Source: Paraburkholderia rhizosphaerae (lineage in GTDB: Bacteria > Pseudomonadota > Gammaproteobacteria > Burkholderiales > Burkholderiaceae). Taken from it: a stretch of 64,000 nucleotides of DNA. The notes under the pieces were generated by a model, which worked only from the letters and a program-made list of their open reading frames with translations, had not been told where the DNA came from and searched no databases. The position numbers and the translations under genes were made by a program. Every line of letters begins with the position of its first letter. Position 1 is the first letter of the stretch. This document shows, one piece after another, positions 41,756 to 50,018 of the stretch. The DNA is taken from the NCBI RefSeq assembly GCF_004366595.1, contig NZ_SORE01000011.1, positions 180,804-244,803 on the forward strand, written 5' to 3'.

Positions 41756-41816
41756 GTCAGCCAAAGCGTGCTGCATCAGTCCCGCTTTCAGTCGGTTCAC
41801 GCCGCCAGCGATGCCC

Positions 41817-41949
41817 TATGCTGGGTTCACCTACCGCGTCATCGACGCATCGAAACGGAGTGCCAAGGCCTCTGCTCGTCTTCAATCAGGCTCTCATTCG
41901 CCTGAATCATCAAAGTGACCACGGCCGCACAGTGACGCGGCTTTTTTTT
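41817..41949 (+). ncRNA. Candidate small RNA: GCGTC-hairpin leader (L2) ending at a terminator
   Basis: TATGCT (41817-41822) is followed 13 nt later by GCGTC-ATC-GACGC-ATCGAA (41836-41854). The would-be transcript then ends at GCCGC...GCGGC plus eight T (41924-41949) with no start codon and ribosome site between. At about 120 nt it looks like a leader without its gene. It could be a free-standing RNA or an attenuated leader of the integrase 0.7 kb downstream. Confidence 0.45.
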
Positions 41950-42666
41950 CAATCACATCAAGTACACAGCGATCCAAGGTGAGGATGGCTGAACCCTGCG
42001 ATATCCATACGATCGGCGGCTGTTTTGCGCCGTGTACACGCATGAGGGAATGTGGGGGCGGACAGTTGGACAGTTCGCGCCGCTCCCTGTGTGTCTAAGC
42101 GCGCCCTTTCAGCGAACGATGCTGGGTGCACTCAGGAAGCCCGATACACCGCGGCTGACATGAGTGTGCTTGGGGGCGGGGGAGATCATGCGGGCCGGCA
42201 ACGCCGGCGAACGCGACTCCCTGGACGGAAGAGATAACGGTGGGCGTACCGTACCCGAACACGCAACAGGAATTGCCCGGCACATAGCCCGGTGCGGTCA
42301 CCGCCACGCGGATGACGCGCCGGGACGCGCAAAGCGTCAGGCTGGCAGGGTAGCCACGAAGCTGTACGCGCGCAGCGGTTTGCGCGCAGCGCCGGACACA
42401 GGTCCGCGCAAATTCATTGGCAACACCAGGCGCGAAGCGCGGGTGTGGTGATGGAGGCAGCAGGTTGGACAGTCCAAGCGCACGCACTTCCCGTGTCGCT
42501 GGCTGATCGGATGGAATCGCTAAAGGTTCAGGAAGCGCAGGACACTACGCCGGGGGAAAACCGGCGCAGCCGCAGGCAAATGCGGCAACGGAGATACGCA
42601 CGGCGAGGGCGAATGCGGCATCAGGTAGGGATGCCGGTCCTCGCGGAGCGTGACGGACAACGAATA
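41950..42666. other. GC-rich region without a supported gene
   Basis: This 0.7-kb stretch between the terminator and the integrase start shows short inverted repeats (for example GGGCCGGCAACGCCGGCG near 42194) and no reading frame with convincing coding character. The long in-frame extension of the integrase to 42445 crosses part of it but is not supported by a ribosome site. Confidence 0.4.
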
Positions 42667-43809
42667 ATGGAGCAATGCATGGCTGCAATCCTGAATGTGC
42701 GCGCAACCGTGCGCGCATACCGGCTGCCGGCGGCGTTCGCCGATGAGCTGATCAAGCTGTTCGATACACACGTGGCGGACATCCATAGCAGGAGCCGCGT
42801 GAGCCGCAAGGTGCTGTCGATCAAGACGCAGGAGCAGCGCGCAAGCGCCCTGTGCAAGGCGTTTGTGGAATTGCGCGAGCACGGTTACGCGCTGCAGACG
42901 CCGTGGTCGCTGAAACAGAAGCACATCGAGTTTCTGGTGAAGCTGTGGGTCGGCAAAGGGCAGAGCGGTGGTCGCATCGAGAACAAGCTCACGTATCTGC
43001 GGGCGCTGGCGGACTGGATCGGCAAGCGCAATCTGGTCGGCACGCTCGCCGACTACGTGGACAGGGAGAAAAGCGGGCTGGTCCGCTCGTACGTCGCAAC
43101 GGAGGACAGGTCGTGGGAGGCTCACGGCGTCGACGCGGCGGCGAAGATCGAAGAAATCGCCCGGACGTGTCCGTACACCGCGGTGCAATTGAAACTGCAG
43201 GCGGCGTTTGGTCTGCGTGTCGAAGAGAGTTTCATGCTGCGGCCAGCAGAAGCGGCGCGAGATCCGCGGACGCTGTCGGTGACGCGCGGCACGAAGGGTG
43301 GCCGGGCGCGCGACGTGCCGGTCGAGGCGAAGATCGGAATACTGCAGGAAGCCGCGCGGCTCACAAACGGTTTGACGGGTTCAACGGTGCCGGCCGACCG
43401 GACACTGCGGCAGTGGCGCGACTGGTACTACTACGTGCTGGAAAAGCATGGCGTCACCAGGGCGGGACTTGGCATTACCAGCCACGGGCTGAGGCACGCA
43501 TACCTCCAGACGCTCTACGAGCGGGTGAGTGGTGTACCGGCGCCGGTCAAAGGCTCCGACGAGCGTCCCGACACCGAGCGGCATCTGGAAGCGATGCGTC
43601 AGGTAGTGGAAGCGGCGGGGCACAGCCGCCGGACGAAGGCGAATGCCTATCTGTCGACATTCGCAATGCAGGACAGAAAGAAGCGCGAGGCGGTGACGGC
43701 CGGTCAGGTTCGCGAAGCGCTCGAGCGGGCCAACGGCAATAAGACGCATGCGGCCGCGGCGTTGGGCATCTCTCGGCAGGCGTTGTATCGGGCCCTCAGC
43801 GAGGCGTGA
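42667..43809 (+). CDS. Tyrosine recombinase with C-terminal Fis-type HTH
   Basis: ATG 42667 (MEQCMAAILNV) is preferred; the frame stays open to 42445. The 380-residue protein has recombinase residues Arg in FGLRVEESF, Lys in GTKGGRARDV, HGLRHAYLQ, and AAGHSRRTKANAYLS with the Tyr. It then ends with NGNKTHAAAALGISRQALYRAL, a Fis-like HTH. The HTH tail is unusual for an integrase and could give self-regulation or site choice. No att duplication was identified in the window. Confidence 0.82.
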   Translation: MEQCMAAILNVRATVRAYRLPAAFADELIKLFDTHVADIHSRSRVSRKVLSIKTQEQRASALCKAFVELREHGYALQTPWSLKQKHIEFLVKLWVGKGQSGGRIENKLTYLRALADWIGKRNLVGTLADYVDREKSGLVRSYVATEDRSWEAHGVDAAAKIEEIARTCPYTAVQLKLQAAFGLRVEESFMLRPAEAARDPRTLSVTRGTKGGRARDVPVEAKIGILQEAARLTNGLTGSTVPADRTLRQWRDWYYYVLEKHGVTRAGLGITSHGLRHAYLQTLYERVSGVPAPVKGSDERPDTERHLEAMRQVVEAAGHSRRTKANAYLSTFAMQDRKKREAVTAGQVREALERANGNKTHAAAALGISRQALYRALSEA

Positions 43810-43925
43810 CCAAACGACCGTGAAAATCGACCTTCATAGCGTTGAACGTCCGCAACCGCCGCCGGTCACAATGATCCTGTCTCTCAGGTTCTAGTTGGCC
43901 CTCGGAAATTGGCTAGAACCACTTG

Positions 43926-43952
43926 AAGCCGGCTTCGCGCCGGCTTTTTTTT
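43926..43952 (+). terminator. Terminator after the integrase
   Basis: AAGCCGGC and GCCGGCTT arms with a TTCGC loop, then eight T. It lies between convergent genes. Confidence 0.85.
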
Positions 43953-44622
43953 ACCAGCGATCGCGATCGGGCATGCCATCGATCGCGGCAGCGATGCGGT
44001 CCTCGAACAGCATGTCGCTGTGTTCGCGCGGTGTCGGGATCTTTGGAAACTGGATATGTCGTTCTCCATCGATATCGACCCACTTTGCAAGTTGCATGAG
44101 CTTGCGGTAACGCGCTGCGTCGTGCAGGACCGGGTCGATGGGCCACGAGTCGATCGTAACCACCGTCGCATCAACGAGGCGCTGCGCGAGCTGCGCGAAG
44201 ATCGGCCCGCGTTCGGCCCAGTCTCCATCATTGCGTGCCAGCAGGTTCAGGACATACTGGACGTCGCAGGCGCCGAGTTCCTTTTCGATCAGCTCCTGAA
44301 GGGTCTCGCTGGTGGTTGCCGGGCGGTCAAGCCGCCGGTTCCATATCGCCGCGCAGCGGTCCATTGCCGCTTTTTCGTTGTCGCCGACCGGCTCCCAGTC
44401 GGTGGTAACGCTGCACTCGGTGCAAAAGATCGACACGAGCTTTTCGGTTTGCGGCGCGGTAAGCGGGCGCGGCAGCGTATCGCCGAGCCGCGGCGGGCCC
44501 GCGTCCTTGCCGAACTCGCTGTAGTCGTATTCCGCGTCGCCGAAGCGTGCGACAACACGTTGTGAGCGGCCGATCTTCGGCCGGCCGCCGCAGTGCGGGC
44601 AAGGGTAAAGCTGTTCAATCAT
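43951..44622 (-). CDS. Lar-like zinc protein (restriction-alleviation type N-terminus)
   Basis: The start is ATG 44622 (MIEQLYPCPHCGG). The 223-residue protein begins with the Lar pattern: CPHCGG, a central IFCTECSVTTDWEPV, and AAMDRCAAIWNRR. Phage Lar proteins are about 60-70 residues and modulate host type I restriction. Here the module is fused to about 130 extra residues of unknown function, so an anti-restriction role is possible but unproved. Confidence 0.6.
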   Translation of the reverse strand: MIEQLYPCPHCGGRPKIGRSQRVVARFGDAEYDYSEFGKDAGPPRLGDTLPRPLTAPQTEKLVSIFCTECSVTTDWEPVGDNEKAAMDRCAAIWNRRLDRPATTSETLQELIEKELGACDVQYVLNLLARNDGDWAERGPIFAQLAQRLVDATVVTIDSWPIDPVLHDAARYRKLMQLAKWVDIDGERHIQFPKIPTPREHSDMLFEDRIAAAIDGMPDRDRW

Positions 44623-44901
44623 GGGTTGGAGCGGAGCGGGTGAGGCAGGGAGTCGCATTATTGCCGCTCCCGGGACTTTCGGATACCCCGAACATCGCCC
44701 GGCTGCGGTGTCAATTCCGGCGACGAAATCGTCATACGATTCGCATATCTGCCATGCGAACGCTCGCGCGACGCGAAGCGCCGCACGGGGCAGCAAGGTT
44801 TATGACGACCCTGTTTCTCGCAGATGGATGGCTACCAATCGCGGAATCCGTTGTGTGGGCAACCGTCCAGTGGGTGCCTTGCCTTGCGGCTTTTTCGCCG
44901 A

Positions 44902-45852
44902 CTACCTCGGGAACTCCCTGAAGCGCAAGGTCTCTGGCCATTCCGTCTGGATCGCGCCTTTCCTGTCGCTGATCGCGTGCGGCTTGCCCTCATGGTTCAT
45001 CGGGCGCGCGCCGAGCTGCTTCACGAACAAGGGCACGCCAGCTGTCTGACATTGCCGCACGATATCTTCTTCCCATCCCAACATCGTCGGCCGTGCGCCA
45101 TGCCCACTCTCGCCACCGACGATCACCCAATCGATTTCCGCTGAGCTGAAGCCACTGCCATCCTCGGCATATTCAGTAGTCGGTCCATGGATCCACTCAG
45201 CGCTGGCCGGGCAGTCAGGGCACGATTCCATCTCCTGACCGCAGCACATGCCGATGGGGTCGAGCCACGGCTGGAGATCGACCGGGCCAAGCAGTGGCTC
45301 CATTGACAGGAATCGCCGCCGGGCGGGTGTCATCAGCAGCTTTCCGATGTCGCGGTCCGCTTCTTCCTGACTGGTGATCGTTGCGCCGATCCAGACGTTC
45401 GGCCATGGCACGTCAGCCCAACGCGTGAGCCCGTGGGACAGCGTGCCGAGTGCATCATCAAGCATCGCGTGCGCGTTACCGATTCTCTTGGTCAGAAGCA
45501 GCCAATCGAGATTCGGTGTGTCGGCGATCAACTGCAACAGGTCAACGCGCCATGTCGGATCCACCGCGTTATCGAACACGTCGGCCAGAGACGCGCAGAA
45601 TACCCGCTGGCGCCGCCCGTGCAACGCGAAAAACGACTCGTGCGCATCGTTCCAGCGCTTAGGTGTGCCCCAGTTCTCCGGCGACGTACGGCGTCGAGGG
45701 GCACTCGGCCCCCAGTTCACTGCAATGCCTTTGCCAAAACGTCGATTACGCGTCTCTGCATAGCAGTGGTCACAGCCGGGTCCGACCTTTTGGCAACCCT
45801 CCCAAGGGTTGAACGTGTGATCGGTCCATTCGATCTTGCTGTTCTCGCTCAT
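44902..45852 (-). CDS. Phage Gp37/Gp68 (DUF5131) family protein
   Basis: The 316-residue protein starts KIEWTDHTFNPWEGCQKVGPGCDHCYAETRNRRFG. This is the family's Cys pattern (C-x7-C-x2-CY), which resembles a radical-SAM-type Fe-S site. WLLLTKRIGN, PNVWIGATITSQEEADRDI, LSMEPLLGPVDL, and WVIVGGESGHGARPT follow. It is common on phages and plasmids; the reaction is not established. Its start overlaps the upstream gene stop. Confidence 0.85.
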   Translation of the reverse strand: MSENSKIEWTDHTFNPWEGCQKVGPGCDHCYAETRNRRFGKGIAVNWGPSAPRRRTSPENWGTPKRWNDAHESFFALHGRRQRVFCASLADVFDNAVDPTWRVDLLQLIADTPNLDWLLLTKRIGNAHAMLDDALGTLSHGLTRWADVPWPNVWIGATITSQEEADRDIGKLLMTPARRRFLSMEPLLGPVDLQPWLDPIGMCCGQEMESCPDCPASAEWIHGPTTEYAEDGSGFSSAEIDWVIVGGESGHGARPTMLGWEEDIVRQCQTAGVPLFVKQLGARPMNHEGKPHAISDRKGAIQTEWPETLRFREFPR

Positions 45853-46313
45853 GCCATTTCCTCGCTGCTATGGGCGACTGGAAGACCGAACCCGGATGCA
45901 CGCCGGGCGCGCGCTTCAGCCCGGTTGAGGAACGCAGCGAACGCGTCCTCACTAGAAAGCGGTGCGTCGCCGGCGTTTAGCGCGATGGCGCGGCCGATTG
46001 CCGGACCGAGGTTCTGGAATGCCGCGAAGTCATGGTCGTTCGCGAGCACGAAGAAGTTCCAGCGGGCCACGAAATGCCACCAGGCCTTTGCGCGGTCCAG
46101 CTCCGCCCACGTTGCCTTGAAGTCGAGCAGCGAGCCGTGGTTGCTGAAGAGAACACAACGTACGCCGGTTTCGGCCGTTGCGGCGGCAACGATCTGGCGG
46201 CCGCCCGAAATGGATTCCGTGTCGTGCGCGGCCGCGATCAGCGCGGGAAACCGGCATTGCCACTCGCGCGAGCGCGAGACAACCCGGTCAATAAAGAAGG
46301 ATCTGCCTTGCAT
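45849..46313 (-). CDS. Hypothetical protein upstream of Gp37/Gp68 gene
   Basis: The start is ATG 46313 (MQGRSFFID). The 154-residue soluble protein contains TWAELDRAKAWWHFVARWNFFVLANDHDFAAFQNLGPAIGRAIAL. It is preceded by a TTGACW-N15 promoter and coupled by ATGA overlap to the Gp37/Gp68 gene, so the two likely act together. No family recognised. Confidence 0.6.
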   Translation of the reverse strand: MQGRSFFIDRVVSRSREWQCRFPALIAAAHDTESISGGRQIVAAATAETGVRCVLFSNHGSLLDFKATWAELDRAKAWWHFVARWNFFVLANDHDFAAFQNLGPAIGRAIALNAGDAPLSSEDAFAAFLNRAEARARRASGFGLPVAHSSEEMA

Positions 46314-46358
46314 GCTGTCCTCGTGTTGGTGCTTCAATTTAAGGGTGATTGCTTGTCC

Positions 46359-46385
46359 AGCATGCCGCGTTGGCAATGAAGTCAA
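46359..46385 (-). promoter_or_regulatory. TTGACW-N15 class promoter of the 46313-44902 operon
   Basis: On the minus strand TTGACT (46385-46380) is followed after 15 nt by CATGCT (46364-46359). Confidence 0.65.
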
Positions 46386-46507
46386 GGAGTGTCCGGAGGG
46401 TCGGGATTGGCGGAACACAGTGGGCCAGTCGATGAGGAAAATAAATCGAGGTTCTGATGGCGTGCGTCTATGCTGGACGAGGGCGTGGTCTGGCAAGTGG
46501 AGGCGCA

Positions 46508-46744
46508 ATGCATCCCATCGGCATGTATGTTTCGGACGAGTACGTGGCCTCAACGCTGCGCATCAGGGTGCGCAGACGCACGGCGTTCAGAGGGCGAGTG
46601 CGGTTTATCAATCACCCATTCTTCGAATCGATGACCTACGTTTGCCCGATATCGCGGGACACGGCAATTGAGGCGCTCGCAAACGCGGTTGACGATGCCG
46701 AGCAACTGCTCGTCATGGCAAGACCGACGCGTCTGCGACGTTGA
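46508..46744 (+). CDS. Small hypothetical protein
   Basis: This 78-residue protein starts at ATG 46508 (MHPIGMYVSDEY). It contains STLRIRVRRRTAFRGRVRFINHPFFESMTYVCPISRDTAIEALANAVDDAEQLL, a plausible small alpha/beta fold. It converges with and overlaps the ASCH gene by 32 bp. Support is modest. Confidence 0.4.
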   Translation: MHPIGMYVSDEYVASTLRIRVRRRTAFRGRVRFINHPFFESMTYVCPISRDTAIEALANAVDDAEQLLVMARPTRLRR

Positions 46745-47003
46745 TCGCGAAGACGTCGACGGGCAAGCAGCCGAATTCCGGGTGCGTAATCACGGTGAGG
46801 CGGCAGCCGAGCCACGGGCGCACTAATCGACGAGCGTGATCGGTGCCTTTCGGATAGCCCCAGGTGAGAACGATCTGGTCATATTCGCGGCCTTCCAGGC
46901 GCTTGCGCCAGTATGGCGTGGCGAGCCGGTACTCCTCCGGTTTGAGACCGTCGCGAATCTGCTGGAACCAGATGCCTTTGAGACGCAGGGTCAGCGTCCT
47001 CAC
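46713..47003 (-). CDS. ASCH-domain protein
   Basis: The 96-residue protein reads LTLRLKGIWFQQIRDGLKPEEYRLATPYW...RLEGREYDQIVLTWGYP, the ASCH fold pattern (LxLKxxYFxxIxxGxKxxExR). ASCH domains bind RNA or nucleosides and may act in translation control or RNA modification. It overlaps the upstream gene by four bases. Confidence 0.7.
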   Translation of the reverse strand: MRTLTLRLKGIWFQQIRDGLKPEEYRLATPYWRKRLEGREYDQIVLTWGYPKGTDHARRLVRPWLGCRLTVITHPEFGCLPVDVFAINVADASVLP

Positions 47004-47473
47004 GATGCACCCGCTCGTGCCTTCAATACCGTGATGGCATCAAGCAGCGCCTTGCTCCAGCCTGCGTATTCATCGCCCACACCGAGCGCTTGCCTGATCG
47101 CGGCAAGATCACGGCACGCACACCGGTAGCCTTCCTTGTAGGCCTCGAGATCCGCAGAGCCAACCCGTACGCCCTCTTTCCACGCATCACCGAGCGCTAT
47201 CGTTCCTGCACTCGCCTCGTTGGGAAAGTTGCTGGATAGCCACTGCCCAAAGAGCGCGCGTTCGACATCGTTCCATCCAGGCGTGCCGTCATGAGTCTGG
47301 ACCGCGTTCAGGTGGTCGATCGCCTCGCGCAGGCGAAAGGCGAGCGGGTCGGCGAATTTGCGCAGCGCGACTTGCTCGTCTTCGGTCGCAGGGGCCGACG
47401 GTAGCAGTGGCGTGCCGGCAATCTTCGCAAGACGCAATGCGTCCTGCAGCGCGGTTCTCAGAATCGAAAGCAT
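47000..47473 (-). CDS. Hypothetical protein upstream of ASCH gene
   Basis: The 157-residue soluble, largely helical protein (LRTALQDALRLAKIAG, FRLREAIDHLNAVQTH) shows no known motif. It follows a TTGACW-N15 promoter and is coupled by overlap to the ASCH gene. Confidence 0.6.
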   Translation of the reverse strand: MLSILRTALQDALRLAKIAGTPLLPSAPATEDEQVALRKFADPLAFRLREAIDHLNAVQTHDGTPGWNDVERALFGQWLSSNFPNEASAGTIALGDAWKEGVRVGSADLEAYKEGYRCACRDLAAIRQALGVGDEYAGWSKALLDAITVLKARAGAS

Positions 47474-47507
47474 GGTAAATCTCCGTAGCGCGAATTGCGC
47501 ACGCTTC

Positions 47508-47534
47508 AGGCTAGGCGGTTTGCGACGAAGTCAA
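47508..47534 (-). promoter_or_regulatory. TTGACW-N15 class promoter of the 47473/47003 pair
   Basis: On the minus strand TTGACT (47534-47529) is followed after 15 nt by TAGCCT (47513-47508). It overlaps the very end of the DUF1173 gene. Confidence 0.65.
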
Positions 47535-48761
47535 GCTCGCAGCCCGACGATGGACAGGCTCAGGCAGCGTGACGGCGGACAGTTCGGTGCGGTCGACGTC
47601 CCACTCGACGGCAGGAATGCCGCGCTGGCGTCGCAGTTCCCGCTTTTCCGCCTTGCGTTCCTCATACGACGCCACGCCATTCATGCCGTAGACCTCGATA
47701 TGGGTGCGGGGCTCGGTGTCGCGCAGCACGAAGTCGGGCAGCATGTCGTCGCCGTCGGCAAGCCGCATCTGCTTTTCAAACGATCGATATTCGGAAACAA
47801 GCCGGTTGGCCATTGACACTTCGTGGATCGAATCGCACGGGACATACGCGCTCGAGCAAAGCATGAGTGCGAGATTGACAATACGCAGATGCCCCTTGAC
47901 CGTCTTCTCGACAAGCAGCGCGGCAACGATCCGCGCTGCGCGATCGCCCAATGCCTTCCATGCGTGCGGCCACGTTTTTGCAGCGTGATCGAAGAGCGCG
48001 GGGCTGGCGTAGTACTTCCGGGGGTTTTGCCGCAGCACTAACGAGTGACCGTACTGGGTGGGTGTTACTTCGGCAACCTCGCCGATCAGCACGCCGCGTC
48101 GGACAGCGCCGCTCCCGTTGGTCAGGCCGGCAACGAACGCGTCGAACTCGGCATTGATCGCAGCGCGGTCTGCTTCTTGATACCGGCGCATCACATGCAG
48201 CACGTCCTGCGCGCCGCGACCGTTCACGACAGCGTCGCCGAGCTCCGCGAGGAGCTGCGCGTTGCACAACCCCCAGTGACGGGTGGTGCCTAGGCCGTTC
48301 CAGCAGTGCAGGCCGGCCGAGGCCCACAGCGTCTGCAGGAAGGCGAGTAGCGTAGCGGAGCGCCGGCCCGCGCGGGTGCCGCCCGGTGGGGTGGTTATGC
48401 CGGCGCTAGCGCGGACATCACGTTGTGTGAGCGAGACGTCGAGTTTTATATTGAGGCCCGCAGGCGTCGCGACGATCGCCGCTTTGGGGTCATCGCCACC
48501 GGGTAGCGGGCGGCGGTTCGGATCCTTGTAGAAACCACAGCCCGGCGCATGCCGATGACCGTCGTCGGGCCAGCCCGCGAGGTGAAACAGGCTGCGATAG
48601 CGGCGGATAACGAGGCGCAGGTTGGCGTTTGCGGGTTTGCACAGGCACAGCGCGAAACCGGGCGTGATCTTGGCCCGTTCGAGACGCCGGGCATATTGCC
48701 CGGGATTTTCCTGAACGTCTTCAAGTGGAACCGTACCGCCATCGAACGATACATGCGCCAT
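47511..48761 (-). CDS. DUF1173 family plasmid protein
   Basis: The 416-residue protein has the DUF1173 opening: FALCLCKPANANLRLVIRRYRSLFHLAGWPDDGHRHAPGCGFY, with a Cys/His cluster. Later it shows SVSLTQ-like strands and a C-terminal nuclease-like region (DDMLPDFVLRDTEPRTHIEVYGMNG), D...E-x-Y suggesting a restriction-endonuclease-type fold. The family is known from Agrobacterium and Burkholderia plasmids; function not established. Confidence 0.72.
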   Translation of the reverse strand: MAHVSFDGGTVPLEDVQENPGQYARRLERAKITPGFALCLCKPANANLRLVIRRYRSLFHLAGWPDDGHRHAPGCGFYKDPNRRPLPGGDDPKAAIVATPAGLNIKLDVSLTQRDVRASAGITTPPGGTRAGRRSATLLAFLQTLWASAGLHCWNGLGTTRHWGLCNAQLLAELGDAVVNGRGAQDVLHVMRRYQEADRAAINAEFDAFVAGLTNGSGAVRRGVLIGEVAEVTPTQYGHSLVLRQNPRKYYASPALFDHAAKTWPHAWKALGDRAARIVAALLVEKTVKGHLRIVNLALMLCSSAYVPCDSIHEVSMANRLVSEYRSFEKQMRLADGDDMLPDFVLRDTEPRTHIEVYGMNGVASYEERKAEKRELRRQRGIPAVEWDVDRTELSAVTLPEPVHRRAASLTSSQTA

Positions 48762-48837
48762 CTGGAAACCTCATTAGGAAACTGGCCGCGCGCGGGCGGC
48801 GATTAAATCGGTAGTCAGGTATGGTTATCCGCCGGCC

Positions 48838-49545
48838 CTAGCGCTCGGATGATGCCGTTGCGAACGCGATGTTCACCGGACCATTCATGGCGGCATTGAC
48901 CGCGCAGCGCACGCGATTATCGAAGTCGGTGCGGAACCGGTTCTCGATCCTGTAGCCGAGACGGTAAGCGAACATGGAACCCGCCAGCACGAACCACGTC
49001 CCGCCGGCCAGCGTGACCAGCAGATGACCGATGGCGTAGATCAGCGTGGCCGGACCGGCAGCGTTTTGCGCGGCCGCTTGCAGGCTTGTCAGCGCGGCAG
49101 CCAACGATCCCGGATCGGCGAACGCTTCGATTCCGAGATACCAGAACACGACAACCGGGACGAGTAACAACGCAGCCCACAGGCAGTTTCCAGCATAGGC
49201 GAGGATGGCGACGAACTGCGCCACATAGTTGCGGGCATCCATCCAGGACTCGAGTTCGAGCTTACGGTATTGCGTCTCGGCCATCCGGCCCGCGGGTACG
49301 CCGTTGATGTGGACCTCGAGAACAGACGATGCCTCGGACCGTGCGATTGCATCGCGCAACGTACGCAATTTCGCGTACCGGCATGATTGTGCGGCCGCCG
49401 CACAGGCGAGCGCGATGACGGACGCGGTATACCAAGCGATCTGCCCGGTCGTCGCGATCATTAAAGCGACGAATGACAACGCGGCTGTGGCTGCGATGAA
49501 TGCGGCTGTGCCGGGCAGGATGTGACGGGCGGTGAGCAACTTCAT
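48838..49545 (-). CDS. Polytopic membrane protein
   Basis: The start is ATG 49545 (MKLLTARHIL). The 235-residue protein has four hydrophobic segments: AAFIAATAALSFVALMIAT, WYTASVIALACAAAA, GNCLWAALLLVPVVVFWYLGI, and LIYAIGHLLVTLAGGTWFVLAGSMFA. A soluble loop sits between the second and third. It lies 28 bp after a small gene and shares its promoter. Confidence 0.65.
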   Translation of the reverse strand: MKLLTARHILPGTAAFIAATAALSFVALMIATTGQIAWYTASVIALACAAAAQSCRYAKLRTLRDAIARSEASSVLEVHINGVPAGRMAETQYRKLELESWMDARNYVAQFVAILAYAGNCLWAALLLVPVVVFWYLGIEAFADPGSLAAALTSLQAAAQNAAGPATLIYAIGHLLVTLAGGTWFVLAGSMFAYRLGYRIENRFRTDFDNRVRCAVNAAMNGPVNIAFATASSER

Positions 49546-49573
49546 GGTGGTCTCCCAGTGGGTAGGTACGAGG

Positions 49574-49771
49574 CTATGCATCGAGCGGTTCGGCGAGTTC
49601 CGCAGGACCTTTCCAGTGCGAGCCGTCCAGATCGTCGACGACTACGACGATGTCGCTGCTGAGGTCGTGAAGCAGGACCGTTCCTTCACCGAAGCTACCG
49701 GGTGCGGTCTGGAACGACACACGTCGCGTTACGAGCGAGTCGGGTTCTGGCTGGATGCGTCTTTCGGTCAT
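49574..49771 (-). CDS. Small hypothetical protein
   Basis: The 65-residue product (MTERRIQPEPDSLVTRRVSF) has a beta-rich middle (GTVLLHDLSSDIVVVVDDLDGSHW) resembling a small barrel. Its promoter (49809-49835) belongs to the TTGACW-N15 group, which supports a real gene. Confidence 0.5.
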   Translation of the reverse strand: MTERRIQPEPDSLVTRRVSFQTAPGSFGEGTVLLHDLSSDIVVVVDDLDGSHWKGPAELAEPLDA

Positions 49772-49808
49772 GGGTTCGGATGTGCGTTGGCACTTTCGCC
49801 TGCTTCTG

Positions 49809-49835
49809 ATTCTGGCGCGTGTCTTTAGATGTCAA
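49809..49835 (-). promoter_or_regulatory. TTGACW-N15 class promoter of the 49771/49545 pair
   Basis: On the minus strand TTGACA (49835-49830) is followed after 15 nt by CAGAAT (49814-49809). The -35 is a perfect consensus. Confidence 0.75.
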
Positions 49836-49901
49836 GCGGTCAAAAGGGGGGTAAAAATGAAGGCTTTGAGTGTGAGCGTCGCGGACCATGGGCCTAACCG
49901 C

Positions 49902-49958
49902 AAAAGCTATATCGTTTCGTCGAGCTTTCCGGGTTAAGGCCGTCAACTGGTTGACGGC
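49902..49958. repeat. 57-bp perfect repeat, copy 2, containing palindrome copy 4 (49940-49957)
   Basis: These bases are identical to 14543-14599, including CCGTCAACTGGTTGACGG. The copy is 35 kb from its twin and lies upstream of the methylase/PRTRC group. The rest of the 49772-50266 gap holds a 16-bp inverted repeat and the L3 leader. Confidence 0.8.
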
Positions 49959-50018
49959 TGCGGGTGTTGCCTACGTTTTGAGCGCGCCAGGCGCCAACTG
50001 CTGCGGCCGGCGGTCGGA

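Noticed and set aside
42445..42666. N-terminal extension of the second integrase to 42445
   Set aside because: The added 74 residues are basic and low in family likeness, and there is no ribosome site; ATG 42667 fits better.
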